Positions 1 through 5,857 of a stretch of 40,734 nucleotides of DNA are shown in pieces. Made by a program: the position numbers and the translations under genes. Below the pieces are notes generated by a model that did not search any database, was not told the DNA's origin, and saw nothing but the letters and a program-made list of their open reading frames with translations. Source of the stretch: Clostridiaceae bacterium (lineage in GTDB: Bacteria > Bacillota > Clostridia > Oscillospirales > Butyricicoccaceae); assembly GCA_016293155.1 (NCBI GenBank), contig JAEDEU010000005.1:1-40734 (forward strand), given 5' to 3'. Numbering within the stretch: position 1 is the stretch's first letter; every line of letters starts with the position of its first letter.

Positions 1-11
1 AGAAAACGGGC

Positions 12-40
12 GGCACCACCTGTCGGTGCTTTTTCTTTTG
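12..40 (+). terminator. intrinsic terminator of an upstream gene
   Basis: A GCACC/GGTGC stem (13-17 with 25-29, plus a flanking G.U) closes a 7-nt loop and is followed by TTTTTCTTTT. It ends a plus-strand transcript that begins outside the window. Confidence 0.7.
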
Positions 41-68
41 GTCAGGTGTGGATTCAGAAACATCTATT

Positions 69-102
69 TTTTTGTCGAATAAAATGCTTTTTGTCGGATA
101 AA
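69..102 (+). promoter_or_regulatory. tandem Spo0A-box-like direct repeats
   Basis: Two copies of TTTTTGTCG[A/G]ATAAA lie at 69-83 and 88-102, 19 bp apart. The first contains TGTCGAA (73-79), the consensus 0A box; the second has TGTCGGA (92-98), one mismatch. A possible -10 (TAAAAT, 80-85) lies between them. The repeat is seen directly; Spo0A binding is inference. Confidence 0.5.
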
Positions 103-122
103 CTATCTCCGAGGTGATACGA

Positions 123-410
123 ATGGCAAAGCAAGGGATGAAGCGCCCCGAACGGACGCATACACAGCCGCGGAACGATGTCCCGCCTGTGCCGGAAATT
201 CAGGGGAAGGCAAAGCATGGCAAAGAACATGTGCGCCCGATCATTGCAGGCACGACCTCTCCGCACCAGAAGGTTTATCATGTCATGCCGCCTGCGGAGC
301 AGCCAAAGGGGGACAAGCCGATTTCCAATGTGTACCCCGTGATTGATAACGACCTTGCGCGGGATAATCTGGAAAACGATATCACAGCAGCAGATTTGCA
401 GGATTTATAA
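123..410 (+). CDS. small hydrophilic protein of unknown function
   Basis: A 95-residue protein. The ATG at 123 is chosen because GAGGTG (111-116) sits 6 nt upstream; an in-frame GTG at 114 lies inside that ribosome binding site. The product is Pro-, Lys- and Asp-rich, with no signal peptide, membrane segment or cysteine. The C-terminal third is acidic (NDLARDNLENDITAADLQDL). I do not recognise the family. The gene stands alone, with a terminator on each side and two Spo0A-box-like repeats just upstream, so a link to sporulation or stationary phase is possible but unproven. Confidence 0.65.
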   Translation: MAKQGMKRPERTHTQPRNDVPPVPEIQGKAKHGKEHVRPIIAGTTSPHQKVYHVMPPAEQPKGDKPISNVYPVIDNDLARDNLENDITAADLQDL

Positions 411-438
411 AGCACCTGCTTGCGGGATAAACACGCAG

Positions 439-467
439 AGCATCATCTTCGGATGATGCTTTCTCTT
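439..467 (+). terminator. intrinsic terminator
   Basis: A perfect 9-bp stem, AGCATCATC/GATGATGCT (439-447 with 452-460), has a UUCG tetraloop and is followed by TTCTCTTT. It ends the small gene at 123-410. Confidence 0.85.
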
Positions 468-482
468 TGCTCATAAAAATCG

Positions 483-496
483 CGAACAAAATTTCG
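483..496 (+). promoter_or_regulatory. second, weaker LexA-box-like dyad
   Basis: CGAAC-AAAA-TTTCG has the length and spacing of the Firmicutes LexA/DinR box (CGAAC-N4-GTTCG) with one mismatch. It lies just upstream of the -35 of the SSB-like gene. Confidence 0.35.
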
Positions 497-505
497 AAAA
501 ACCTC

Positions 506-534
506 TTGCAAAAACAGAACTATTGTACTATTAT
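506..534 (+). promoter_or_regulatory. promoter of the SSB-like gene
   Basis: TTGCAA (506-511), a 17-bp spacer and TATTAT (529-534), a sigma-A type promoter. Transcription would start near 541, just before the LexA-box-like dyad. Confidence 0.6.
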
Positions 535-543
535 ATAGATAAA

Positions 544-557
544 AGAACGTCTGTTCG
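544..557 (+). promoter_or_regulatory. LexA (DinR) box-like operator
   Basis: A-GAAC-GTCT-GTTC-G holds the perfect Gram-positive LexA core GAAC-N4-GTTC (545-556). It lies directly downstream of the -10, where a repressor would block initiation. Confidence 0.55.
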
Positions 558-574
558 CAGGGAGGAGAATCATT

Positions 575-916
575 ATGCTGAATCACGTCGTACTGATGGG
601 AAATCTGACCGCTGATCCGGAAATCAGATATACAAAGACCAATGTTCCGTATGCGCGGTATACGCTCGCGGTAAACCGCAGCGGCGGAGAGGGAACGGAT
701 TTTATCTATATTCGTGCATGGGACAAGCGGGCGGAATTTGCGCGCGACTGGCTGAGAAAGGGAATGCGCGTTGTCGTGACCGGACAGCTGAGGCAGCGGC
801 TCTGGGAGGATCGTCAGGGCATTGCGCATTCGCTCATTGAGATACACGCGGCAGAGCAGTTTTTTGCGGAGCGGAAGCAGGAAACGGCGGCGGACAGCAG
901 CGGTTATCCGAGATAA
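575..916 (+). CDS. short single-stranded DNA-binding protein (SSB paralogue)
   Basis: A 113-residue OB-fold SSB. The N-terminus (MLNHVVLMGNLTADPEIRYT) is the classic SSB start, and the FIYIRAWDKRAEFARDWLRKG region matches the conserved core strand and helix. The usual acidic C-terminal tail (DDDIPF type), which recruits repair proteins, is missing; the protein ends TAADSSGYPR. Housekeeping SSBs are usually 140-180 residues, so this is probably an accessory copy rather than the replication SSB. It has a strong GGAGGAG site and LexA-box-like dyads around the promoter, which suggests SOS control. A holin-like gene follows on the same transcript. Confidence 0.88.
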   Translation: MLNHVVLMGNLTADPEIRYTKTNVPYARYTLAVNRSGGEGTDFIYIRAWDKRAEFARDWLRKGMRVVVTGQLRQRLWEDRQGIAHSLIEIHAAEQFFAERKQETAADSSGYPR

Positions 917-926
917 GAGGTTTGCT

Positions 927-1280
927 ATGACAGCGTTGTTTCAAAGTGCGGCGTGGCCGCTCTGGTCTCTCATTTCCCTGATATGGATGAGTGTGCTCTA
1001 TCAGAGAAACAAGGCATGTGAGCTGGGGATTTGGCTGATTGCACAGGCGGAGAACAGGTTTGCCGGAGACAGAACCGGAAAATGGAAGCGCAGATGGGTT
1101 GTGCGGCGGCTGAGTCAGGAAATCCTGCCGTTTCTGCGCCCGGTTTTTACCGAGGACGTTTTGGAGGAGCTTGTGCAGGAGATATATGAAAATCGAAAGA
1201 AACTGCAAACGGAAGGTTCCGGCAGGCGGCTGGATATCCGATCCGAATTAACTGCGCATACAGGGCAATTCGTCCGGTAG
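927..1280 (+). CDS. small membrane protein resembling LLH-family phage holins
   Basis: A 117-residue protein starting at ATG 927 behind AAGAGG (915-920), which overlaps the SSB stop. One N-terminal membrane segment (about residues 8-26, LWSLISLIWMSVLYQ) is followed by a charged helical tail. The tail pattern, LIAQAENRFAGDRTGKWKRR then an amphipathic ...EELVQEIYENRKK end, resembles the LLH-type phage holin superfamily (AE..fg...GK.K...V). This is a pattern match from memory only. It is co-transcribed with the SSB gene. No endolysin or other phage gene is nearby, so its role as a holin is unproven. Confidence 0.6.
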   Translation: MTALFQSAAWPLWSLISLIWMSVLYQRNKACELGIWLIAQAENRFAGDRTGKWKRRWVVRRLSQEILPFLRPVFTEDVLEELVQEIYENRKKLQTEGSGRRLDIRSELTAHTGQFVR

Positions 1281-1309
1281 AAAATGCAGAAAATTAGTGA
1301 TTTCATATA

Positions 1310-1338
1310 TGGAAATACACGTAAAAATAGTGTATGAT
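1310..1338 (+). promoter_or_regulatory. possible promoter of the sigma-like gene
   Basis: TGGAAA (1310-1315), 17 bp, TATGAT (1333-1338). The -35 is weak (4 of 6). Confidence 0.35.
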
Positions 1339-1374
1339 AAAAGACCAGACGGAATTTTACGGGAGGTGAGACAG

Positions 1375-2019
1375 ATGACACTGGCAGCGGCAATTGCAGC
1401 AGCACGCATCGGACAGGATGACGGCTTTGCTGCACTGTATCAGCACACAGTAGCATCTGTTTACTTTACCGCCGTGCTGTCCGGCTGTTCGGATATTCCA
1501 CGGATGCTGGTCCGGATTTACCGGGAGGCACGGGAAGAGCTGCTGCTGCTCCGGTCTCCGAGCGATTTGAGACTGTGGCAGGGGCGTGTCGTATATCGTA
1601 TTCTCACGGATGGAGAACAGCCGCTCCCGCGGCTGGGCGACCGTATGCTGGAGCGCGCGGCACAGGCAATCCGGCATTTGGAAAGCATTGAACGCCGGGC
1701 GCTGCTGCTGACCTGTGCGGACGGCTGCTCTGCGGCGCAGGCGGCAGAGATTTTAGCCATCGCAGAGATTGAGGTAAAGCGTGCAGTGCGCCGTGCGCGC
1801 AAGCAGGTAGCACAGGAGATGGAGGGCTTTGGCGTTTCTGTCAACACAGCATGGCTGCTCGATCTGATGCAGCGCCTGAAGGAGGAGCTTCGGCCAGAGG
1901 CCGCCATGGTGGAGCAGGTTCGTGCCTGCGTTATGGAAGGAAAGGAGCTTCCGCCGCGTGAGCCACAGCTCGGGGAGACAGGCTTTCTTGCCCGCTGGTT
2001 TCGCGCAAAACGCACATAA
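1375..2019 (+). CDS. RNA polymerase sigma-70/ECF-like protein, divergent
   Basis: A 214-residue protein; ATG 1375 is preceded by GGGAGGTGAG. Residues 1-80 resemble sigma region 2 in layout (AIAAARIGQDDGFAALYQHT then a helical stretch). Residues 95-150 look like a region 4 helix-turn-helix (LESIERRALLLTCADGCSAA, then QAAEILAIAEIEVKRAVRRA). The region 2 core motifs for -10 recognition are poorly kept. A C-terminal extension of about 60 residues has no obvious domain and ends in a basic stretch. No anti-sigma gene is adjacent. It could be a degenerate ECF sigma factor or a sigma-like regulator; target promoters are unknown. Confidence 0.6.
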   Translation: MTLAAAIAAARIGQDDGFAALYQHTVASVYFTAVLSGCSDIPRMLVRIYREAREELLLLRSPSDLRLWQGRVVYRILTDGEQPLPRLGDRMLERAAQAIRHLESIERRALLLTCADGCSAAQAAEILAIAEIEVKRAVRRARKQVAQEMEGFGVSVNTAWLLDLMQRLKEELRPEAAMVEQVRACVMEGKELPPREPQLGETGFLARWFRAKRT

Positions 2020-2079
2020 AATATGCAAGAAACATAGACAAAACAACCAAAGAAGGCTGTAACAAACTATTCTAATCCG

Positions 2080-2107
2080 TTGACATTTTCTCAGTAAATG
2101 ATATAAT
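2080..2107 (+). promoter_or_regulatory. strong sigma-A promoter for the 61-residue gene
   Basis: TTGACA (2080-2085), 16 bp, TATAAT (2102-2107): both boxes match consensus. Transcription from about 2114 gives a leader of about 105 nt. Confidence 0.8.
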
Positions 2108-2218
2108 AATAGCAGAGAATTTTGCTGATTCAATCAATATAATGATTTGACAGTATCTACTATTATTTTTAGGAAAGGAAGGAAGCTGACGTTATTAAAA
2201 ACGTGCGGCGAATGAATT

Positions 2219-2404
2219 ATGGCTAAGAAGTTGTGGTGCCTGTTTAGAAGACGCGACGCAGCAGATCATAAGATCTGTGTTGCACATGCAGAGGATGGCC
2301 GTGTATTCCGCTGTCCTTACGCAAGCGAGGCTGAGGCAAAGGAAAAGTGCGAGGATTACGCATTTAACACGCATGACTACAGCATTGAGGAAGGCGTAGA
2401 GTAA
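2219..2404 (+). CDS. small conserved-looking protein of unknown function
   Basis: A 61-residue protein (MAKKLWCLFRRRDAADHK...) with three cysteines, a basic N-terminus and an acidic C-terminus; I do not recognise the family. A stop at 2213-2215 limits the start to ATG 2219. The only purine-rich ribosome binding site (AGGAAAGGAAGGAAG, 2171-2185) is about 34 nt upstream, separated by a small ACGTT/AACGT hairpin that could bring it closer. It has a consensus promoter before it and a strong terminator after it, so it is a single-gene unit that looks well expressed. Confidence 0.7.
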   Translation: MAKKLWCLFRRRDAADHKICVAHAEDGRVFRCPYASEAEAKEKCEDYAFNTHDYSIEEGVE

Positions 2405-2423
2405 TTCAATACATCAAGTTTAT

Positions 2424-2456
2424 GAGGGTATGGTTCGCCGTACCCTCTGTTTTTTT
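2424..2456 (+). terminator. intrinsic terminator
   Basis: GAGGGTA/TACCCTC (2424-2430 with 2441-2447) continues inward to a GG-UUCG-CC cap and is followed by a run of seven T. Confidence 0.9.
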
Positions 2457-2570
2457 GGCTCTGATGGCAGAGCGGTTTCTGCGTCCTGACGGCGTATGTG
2501 CTTCGGCAGGATTCGTTTGGTTTTGCGGCGGGTTCGCGGTAGGATAGGGGAGAGAAGGGAGCGGAAGCAA

Positions 2571-2780
2571 ATGGTAACCTATCACCAAACCCTGTGGGTG
2601 GACGAGCAGGGCCGCATTTGGTATGGAATCGCGGCAGTGCGCGGAGAAGAGATCGTGGCAAAGGCAGACAGCCTGACCATGGATCAGGAGCTGATTCACG
2701 GTCTGCTGGAAAAGATGAACCGTGCAGCCATCGCAGAGTACCAGTTTTACGATATTATAGAGGATTTTCTGGCGCAATAG
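2571..2780 (+). CDS. small protein resembling DUF6514
   Basis: A 69-residue protein; ATG 2571 follows a GGGAG site. The pattern, an N-terminal beta-rich part with YGI (residues 18-20), a middle segment placing Asp, Glu and Leu before LLEKMNR, and a C-terminal YDIIEDFL, resembles the Clostridia family annotated DUF6514. That assignment is from memory. No catalytic motif or membrane segment is visible. It lies between a terminator and the mntP promoter, so it is probably transcribed alone. Confidence 0.6.
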   Translation: MVTYHQTLWVDEQGRIWYGIAAVRGEEIVAKADSLTMDQELIHGLLEKMNRAAIAEYQFYDIIEDFLAQ

Positions 2781-2791
2781 TGCGGATTATA

Positions 2792-2820
2792 TTGACAAAT
2801 CATGTACGGTTCTGTAGGAT
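2792..2820 (+). promoter_or_regulatory. promoter of mntP
   Basis: TTGACA (2792-2797), 17 bp, TAGGAT (2815-2820). The leader of about 60 nt holds a short CGCC-GGAA-GGCG hairpin followed by T6, directly before the GGAGG site, but no Mn2+ riboswitch sequence. Confidence 0.7.
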
Positions 2821-2885
2821 AGAAAAAGACAAAAAACATCCTGAATCAAAACGCCGGAAGGCGATTTTTTGGAGGAAATTATTTT

Positions 2886-3437
2886 ATGGGAATCTGGGAT
2901 ATCATAGGAATCGGTGTCGGACTGAGCATGGATGCCGTTGCGGTGTCACTGTCAAACGGCATGGTGTACCCGAACATGAAGCCGGGGCAAAAACTGTCTA
3001 TGCCAGTCTTTTTCGGCGCGTTTCAGGCACTGATGCCGTTGATCGGATACTTTGCGGGCGGGTTGTTCGCCTCGCTGATCGAGCGCTTCGCCGGAATTGT
3101 GATCTTTATCATTCTGGGGATCATCGGCGGGCATATGATTTGGGAGGGCTTTCATCCGGATGAGGACGAGCAGTCCCATTCCCGGTTCACGCTGGGCGTG
3201 CTGATCTCTCAGTCGATTGCCACCAGCATTGACGCATTTGCAGTCGGCGTCGGCTTTTCCGCGATGCGTGTGGAGATTTTCTCTGCGGTCGGTGTGATCG
3301 GCATTACCACCTTTGTGCTCAGCGGACTGGCCGTTCTGCTCGGCAGAGTCGTCGGAAAGGTGCTGGAGAACAAGGCGGAGATCATCGGCGGCGTGATTCT
3401 GGTACTGATTGGCATAAAATCCCTAATCGGGCTTTAA
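2886..3437 (+). CDS. mntP: manganese efflux pump MntP
   Basis: A 183-residue integral membrane protein of the MntP (YebN) family, which exports Mn2+ to protect against manganese overload. The length is typical. Six hydrophobic segments form two related halves. The diagnostic acidic motifs are present in the first (VGLSMDAVAVSLSNG, residues about 11-25) and second half (ATSIDAFAVGVG, about 111-122). The loop HPDEDEQSHS is acidic. A GGAGG site precedes the ATG. It is monocistronic, with its own promoter and terminator. A second probable Mn exporter, under a Mn2+ riboswitch, lies at 22.2 kb. Confidence 0.93.
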   Translation: MGIWDIIGIGVGLSMDAVAVSLSNGMVYPNMKPGQKLSMPVFFGAFQALMPLIGYFAGGLFASLIERFAGIVIFIILGIIGGHMIWEGFHPDEDEQSHSRFTLGVLISQSIATSIDAFAVGVGFSAMRVEIFSAVGVIGITTFVLSGLAVLLGRVVGKVLENKAEIIGGVILVLIGIKSLIGL

Positions 3438-3444
3438 TTACTGC

Positions 3445-3471
3445 AAAAAGATGCGGAAACGCATCTTTTTT
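3445..3471 (+). terminator. terminator of mntP, probably bidirectional
   Basis: An 11-bp stem, AAAAAGATGCG/CGCATCTTTTT (3445-3455 with 3460-3470), with a GAAA tetraloop; flanking A and T runs allow termination on both strands. Confidence 0.88.
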
Positions 3472-3483
3472 ACTGCCCAAATG

Positions 3484-3516
3484 CAAAAAAGGACACCGAC
3501 CGAAGCCGGTGTCCTT
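3484..3516 (-). terminator. terminator of the iolG-iolI transcript
   Basis: AAGGACACCG/CGGTGTCCTT (3489-3498 with 3507-3516). On the minus strand the hairpin is followed by a T6 tract, just past the iolI stop. Confidence 0.9.
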
Positions 3517-3537
3517 GATTTTTGTGTTGTAAGGAGA

Positions 3538-4428
3538 TTACTTGCAGAATCTCTGGATGTGTCTAGCGGTCTCCTCAGCAGCGGTCTTGATGTTCTCCTC
3601 GGTGCTCAGCTCGTAGTAATCCGGACGGAATACTTCCATGGTGATGAAGCCGTTCTCGAAGTCATAACCGATCTTCTTGAGGGTGTCAGCGTAACGCTTG
3701 TGATCCAGGCAGCCACGCGGATCGGACGGCCACAGACGCTTTGCATCGGTATTGTAAGCAGCGCCGCACGGCAGGTCTTCCATGTCGTTCAGGTGCCATA
3801 CGAAGATCTTTTCGCCGTCAGCAGCTTCCAGAGCGTCCCAAGTGGAGCCCATTGCATGGAAGTGATACTGGTCGAGGGTAACGCCTACCAGCGGGGAATC
3901 GACAGCCTTAACGATCTCGTAAGCATCGTCGAAGGTGTTGATGGACATGGTCGGAGCGCCGCAGAACTCGAGGGACAGCTTCAGTCCGGTCGGCTCGCAC
4001 TTCTTAACCATTTCCTTCAGAACTGCAACTGCATCAGCCTTGATCTCCTGACGGGTTGCGTGGATGTTCTTCTCAGCCAGATCGAAGGACGGAACAACAA
4101 CTACCATGTGGCAGTCGAGTGCTGCGCACTTAGCGATGATGTCATCCAGCTCATCCATGACAGCCTTCTTCTCTTCCTCGGTCTGCTTCATGTTGAAGAA
4201 GCACAGAGCGTTGTAGGACAGCGGAACGATGTCGTTTGCCTTCATGTAAGCGTTCAGCTCTTCCAGAGTGCCGCCCTCTTCGAGGTACTTAGCCAGGCAG
4301 TCGAAACGGATATCAATGCCCTTGAAGCCGTACTTTACGCAATTTTCCAGGTCAGCCATCAGGGACTGGTCAGCACAGCCGCGGTTGCCGTCCCAGGTGC
4401 AGCCCTCATTAAAACCCATCTTAAGCAT
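3538..4428 (-). CDS. iolI: 2-keto-myo-inositol isomerase (IolI-like)
   Basis: A 296-residue TIM-barrel sugar isomerase/epimerase. In Bacillus, IolI interconverts scyllo-inosose and 1-keto-D-chiro-inositol. The likeness is close along the whole chain: YNALCFFN (72-79), INTFDDAYEIV (163-173), LDQYHFHAMGS (185-195), ADGEKIFVWH (203-212) and EVFRPDYYEL (265-274). The four metal ligands expected for IolI appear as E154, D186, H212 and E265. It starts 45 bp after iolG on the same strand, so the two are probably one operon. The ligand geometry is also shared with other AP-endonuclease-2-fold epimerases, so the exact ketose substrate is inferred. Confidence 0.88.
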   Translation of the reverse strand: MLKMGFNEGCTWDGNRGCADQSLMADLENCVKYGFKGIDIRFDCLAKYLEEGGTLEELNAYMKANDIVPLSYNALCFFNMKQTEEEKKAVMDELDDIIAKCAALDCHMVVVVPSFDLAEKNIHATRQEIKADAVAVLKEMVKKCEPTGLKLSLEFCGAPTMSINTFDDAYEIVKAVDSPLVGVTLDQYHFHAMGSTWDALEAADGEKIFVWHLNDMEDLPCGAAYNTDAKRLWPSDPRGCLDHKRYADTLKKIGYDFENGFITMEVFRPDYYELSTEENIKTAAEETARHIQRFCK

Positions 4429-4473
4429 GGTGATAGTTCTCCTTATGATAAATTTTCAGATAATAGATGTAAC

Positions 4474-5490
4474 TTACTTCTTGTAGAAGTCCGGGGTGCC
4501 GCCGGTAACAACCTTCTCGAATACGCCGGTGGTCTGAGACTTAACCAGAGCGTCAGCGGTGATGGAAGCTACATAGCCGTCCCAAGCAGAGGAACCGCCG
4601 GTGGTGCCAGCCAGAGCGTGGTCAACCCAGTCCTGAATCTCGACATCGTAGGAGTCGATGAAGCGCAGGATCCAGTTGTCCTCGATCTTGGTGGAAACGT
4701 TGTTTGCGTAGCGTACGGTCGGGAAGGACGGGCACGGCAGATTAACAACGCCGTTCTCACAAACAACTTCGCAGTTGATGTCGTAGCCGAAGCCGCAGTT
4801 TACGTTAACCTCGAGCATAACAACAACGCCGCCCTTGGTCTTCAGCATCATAACCTGCGGATCCTTCAGACCCTCGTGAGCCTTAGAGGAGGTCTTCGGC
4901 ATGATGCACATAACCTCGTCCCACTCATCGTTAATCAGCCACGGCAGAACGTCGATCTCGTGGATTGCAGTATCGGTAACAGCCATAGCGGTGGTGTAAT
5001 CCGGAGCAACGCCGTCTGCACGGTGGGTGCACTTCAGAACCAGCGGAGCACCGAACTTGCCGGAATCCAGCATTTCCTTGACCTGGTTGTAGCCGCGGTC
5101 GTAACGACGCATGAAGCCAACCTGTACCAGGTGCTTGCCGCCAGCGATCTCAGCGTCAACGATTTCCTTACACTCAGCAGCGGTGTTGGTCAGCGGCTTC
5201 TCGGTGAATACCGGCTTGCCAGCCTTGATTGCTTCCAGAACCGGACCCTTGTGGAATGCACCCGGGGTGGTAACAACAACAGCGTTAACCTCCGGATCGT
5301 TGATTGCTGCAACGAAATCGGTGTAAACCTTAACGTCACCGCCAGCGATCTCGGCACCCTTCTGAGCGCCTGCCTCGAATACGTCACAAACTGCAACGAT
5401 AGAAGCGTTCTTAATTCTGTTCTGGATTCTCTCGATGTGCTCGCGACCGATCATGCCACAGCCAATTAATGCGATCTTTAATGCGTCCAT
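4474..5490 (-). CDS. iolG: inositol 2-dehydrogenase (IolG-like)
   Basis: A 338-residue Gfo/Idh/MocA oxidoreductase. IolG oxidises myo-inositol to scyllo-inosose with NAD+. The N-terminal Rossmann motif is LIGCGMIGREH (8-18). EKP at 97-99 supplies K98, and DTAIHEID (173-180) supplies D173 and H177, matching the catalytic Lys-Asp-His of Bacillus IolG. Further IolG signatures are VQVGFMRRYDRGY (122-134), YGYDI-like FGYDINCEVV, DVEIQDW and AWDGY near the C-terminus. A GGAGGT site precedes the ATG. It is first in an operon with iolI. Related enzymes can oxidise scyllo- or D-chiro-inositol or sugars, so the in vivo polyol is inferred. Confidence 0.9.
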   Translation of the reverse strand: MDALKIALIGCGMIGREHIERIQNRIKNASIVAVCDVFEAGAQKGAEIAGGDVKVYTDFVAAINDPEVNAVVVTTPGAFHKGPVLEAIKAGKPVFTEKPLTNTAAECKEIVDAEIAGGKHLVQVGFMRRYDRGYNQVKEMLDSGKFGAPLVLKCTHRADGVAPDYTTAMAVTDTAIHEIDVLPWLINDEWDEVMCIMPKTSSKAHEGLKDPQVMMLKTKGGVVVMLEVNVNCGFGYDINCEVVCENGVVNLPCPSFPTVRYANNVSTKIEDNWILRFIDSYDVEIQDWVDHALAGTTGGSSAWDGYVASITADALVKSQTTGVFEKVVTGGTPDFYKK

Positions 5491-5562
5491 GTTTTAACCT
5501 CCATGAATTTTGTGTGCTTTTGTGGTGTTTTTTTCGAAAAGCTCTCCCTTTTCTTTGTGTCT

Positions 5563-5591
5563 ATTATAACGCGGGGAATTCAGCAGTACAA
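5563..5591 (-). promoter_or_regulatory. promoter of iolG-iolI
   Basis: On the minus strand, TTGTAC (5591-5586), 17 bp, TATAAT (5568-5563). Transcription would start near 5556, giving a leader of about 65 nt. Confidence 0.75.
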
Positions 5592-5605
5592 TCCATAATT
5601 GTGCT
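5585..5605. promoter_or_regulatory. inverted repeat over the iolGI -35 (candidate operator)
   Basis: AGTACAAT-N5-ATTGTGCT is an 8-5-8 dyad with 7 of 8 positions symmetrical; it covers the -35 box. A repressor bound here would block iolGI. The binding protein is unknown; the adjacent LacI-type regulator is the obvious candidate. Confidence 0.45.
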
Positions 5606-5818
5606 TTTAAAATAGAAATTTTTCGAGAGAATTCGTTGAAAATGATACATGTGCATACAACTGCAAAAAAGTCAACTATAAAATATTGCTATCAGAGCGA
5701 AAAAATTAGAATTTTTTGCGCGTTTAAAACGCTTAAAAAGATGCGTGCACGTGTACATAAAAATTTTAGTGTGTATTTTATGCAAAAAGCACAAAAATAA
5801 AGTTGTATAAACTGCATA

Positions 5819-5847
5819 AAAGAACACCATCCTGCAAGGATGGTGTT
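5819..5847 (-). terminator. terminator of the LacI-type regulator gene
   Basis: A perfect 11-bp stem, AACACCATCCT/AGGATGGTGTT (5823-5833 with 5837-5847), loop GCA; on the minus strand it is followed by CTTTTAT. Confidence 0.85.
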
Positions 5848-5857
5848 GTGGTTTTGG

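Larger units (their letters stand above)
5491..5857. other. intergenic region between iolG and the lacI-type gene
   Basis: A 367-bp AT-rich gap. It holds the minus-strand iolGI promoter with an overlapping dyad (5563-5605), an ATACATGTGCAT dyad (5646-5657), a LacI-operator-like TTAAAACGCTTAAA (5724-5737), the 9-mer TGCGTGCAC (5742-5750) that recurs upstream of the ABC operon, and the terminator of the regulator gene (5819-5847). No coding region is evident. Confidence 0.7.

Noticed and set aside
12..40. A third ANTAR-like element at the start of the window
   Set aside because: The terminator tail (TTTTTCTTTT) resembles the other two, but no A1..G4 hexaloop hairpin overlaps it.
2821..2885. 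Mn2+ riboswitch upstream of mntP
   Set aside because: The leader is only about 60 nt and lacks the GGGGAGTAG and CGTCAATACG-type blocks that are clear at 23.3 kb.
3451..5469. 672-codon plus-strand open frame
   Set aside because: It is antisense to iolI and iolG, which are certain from their catalytic motifs.
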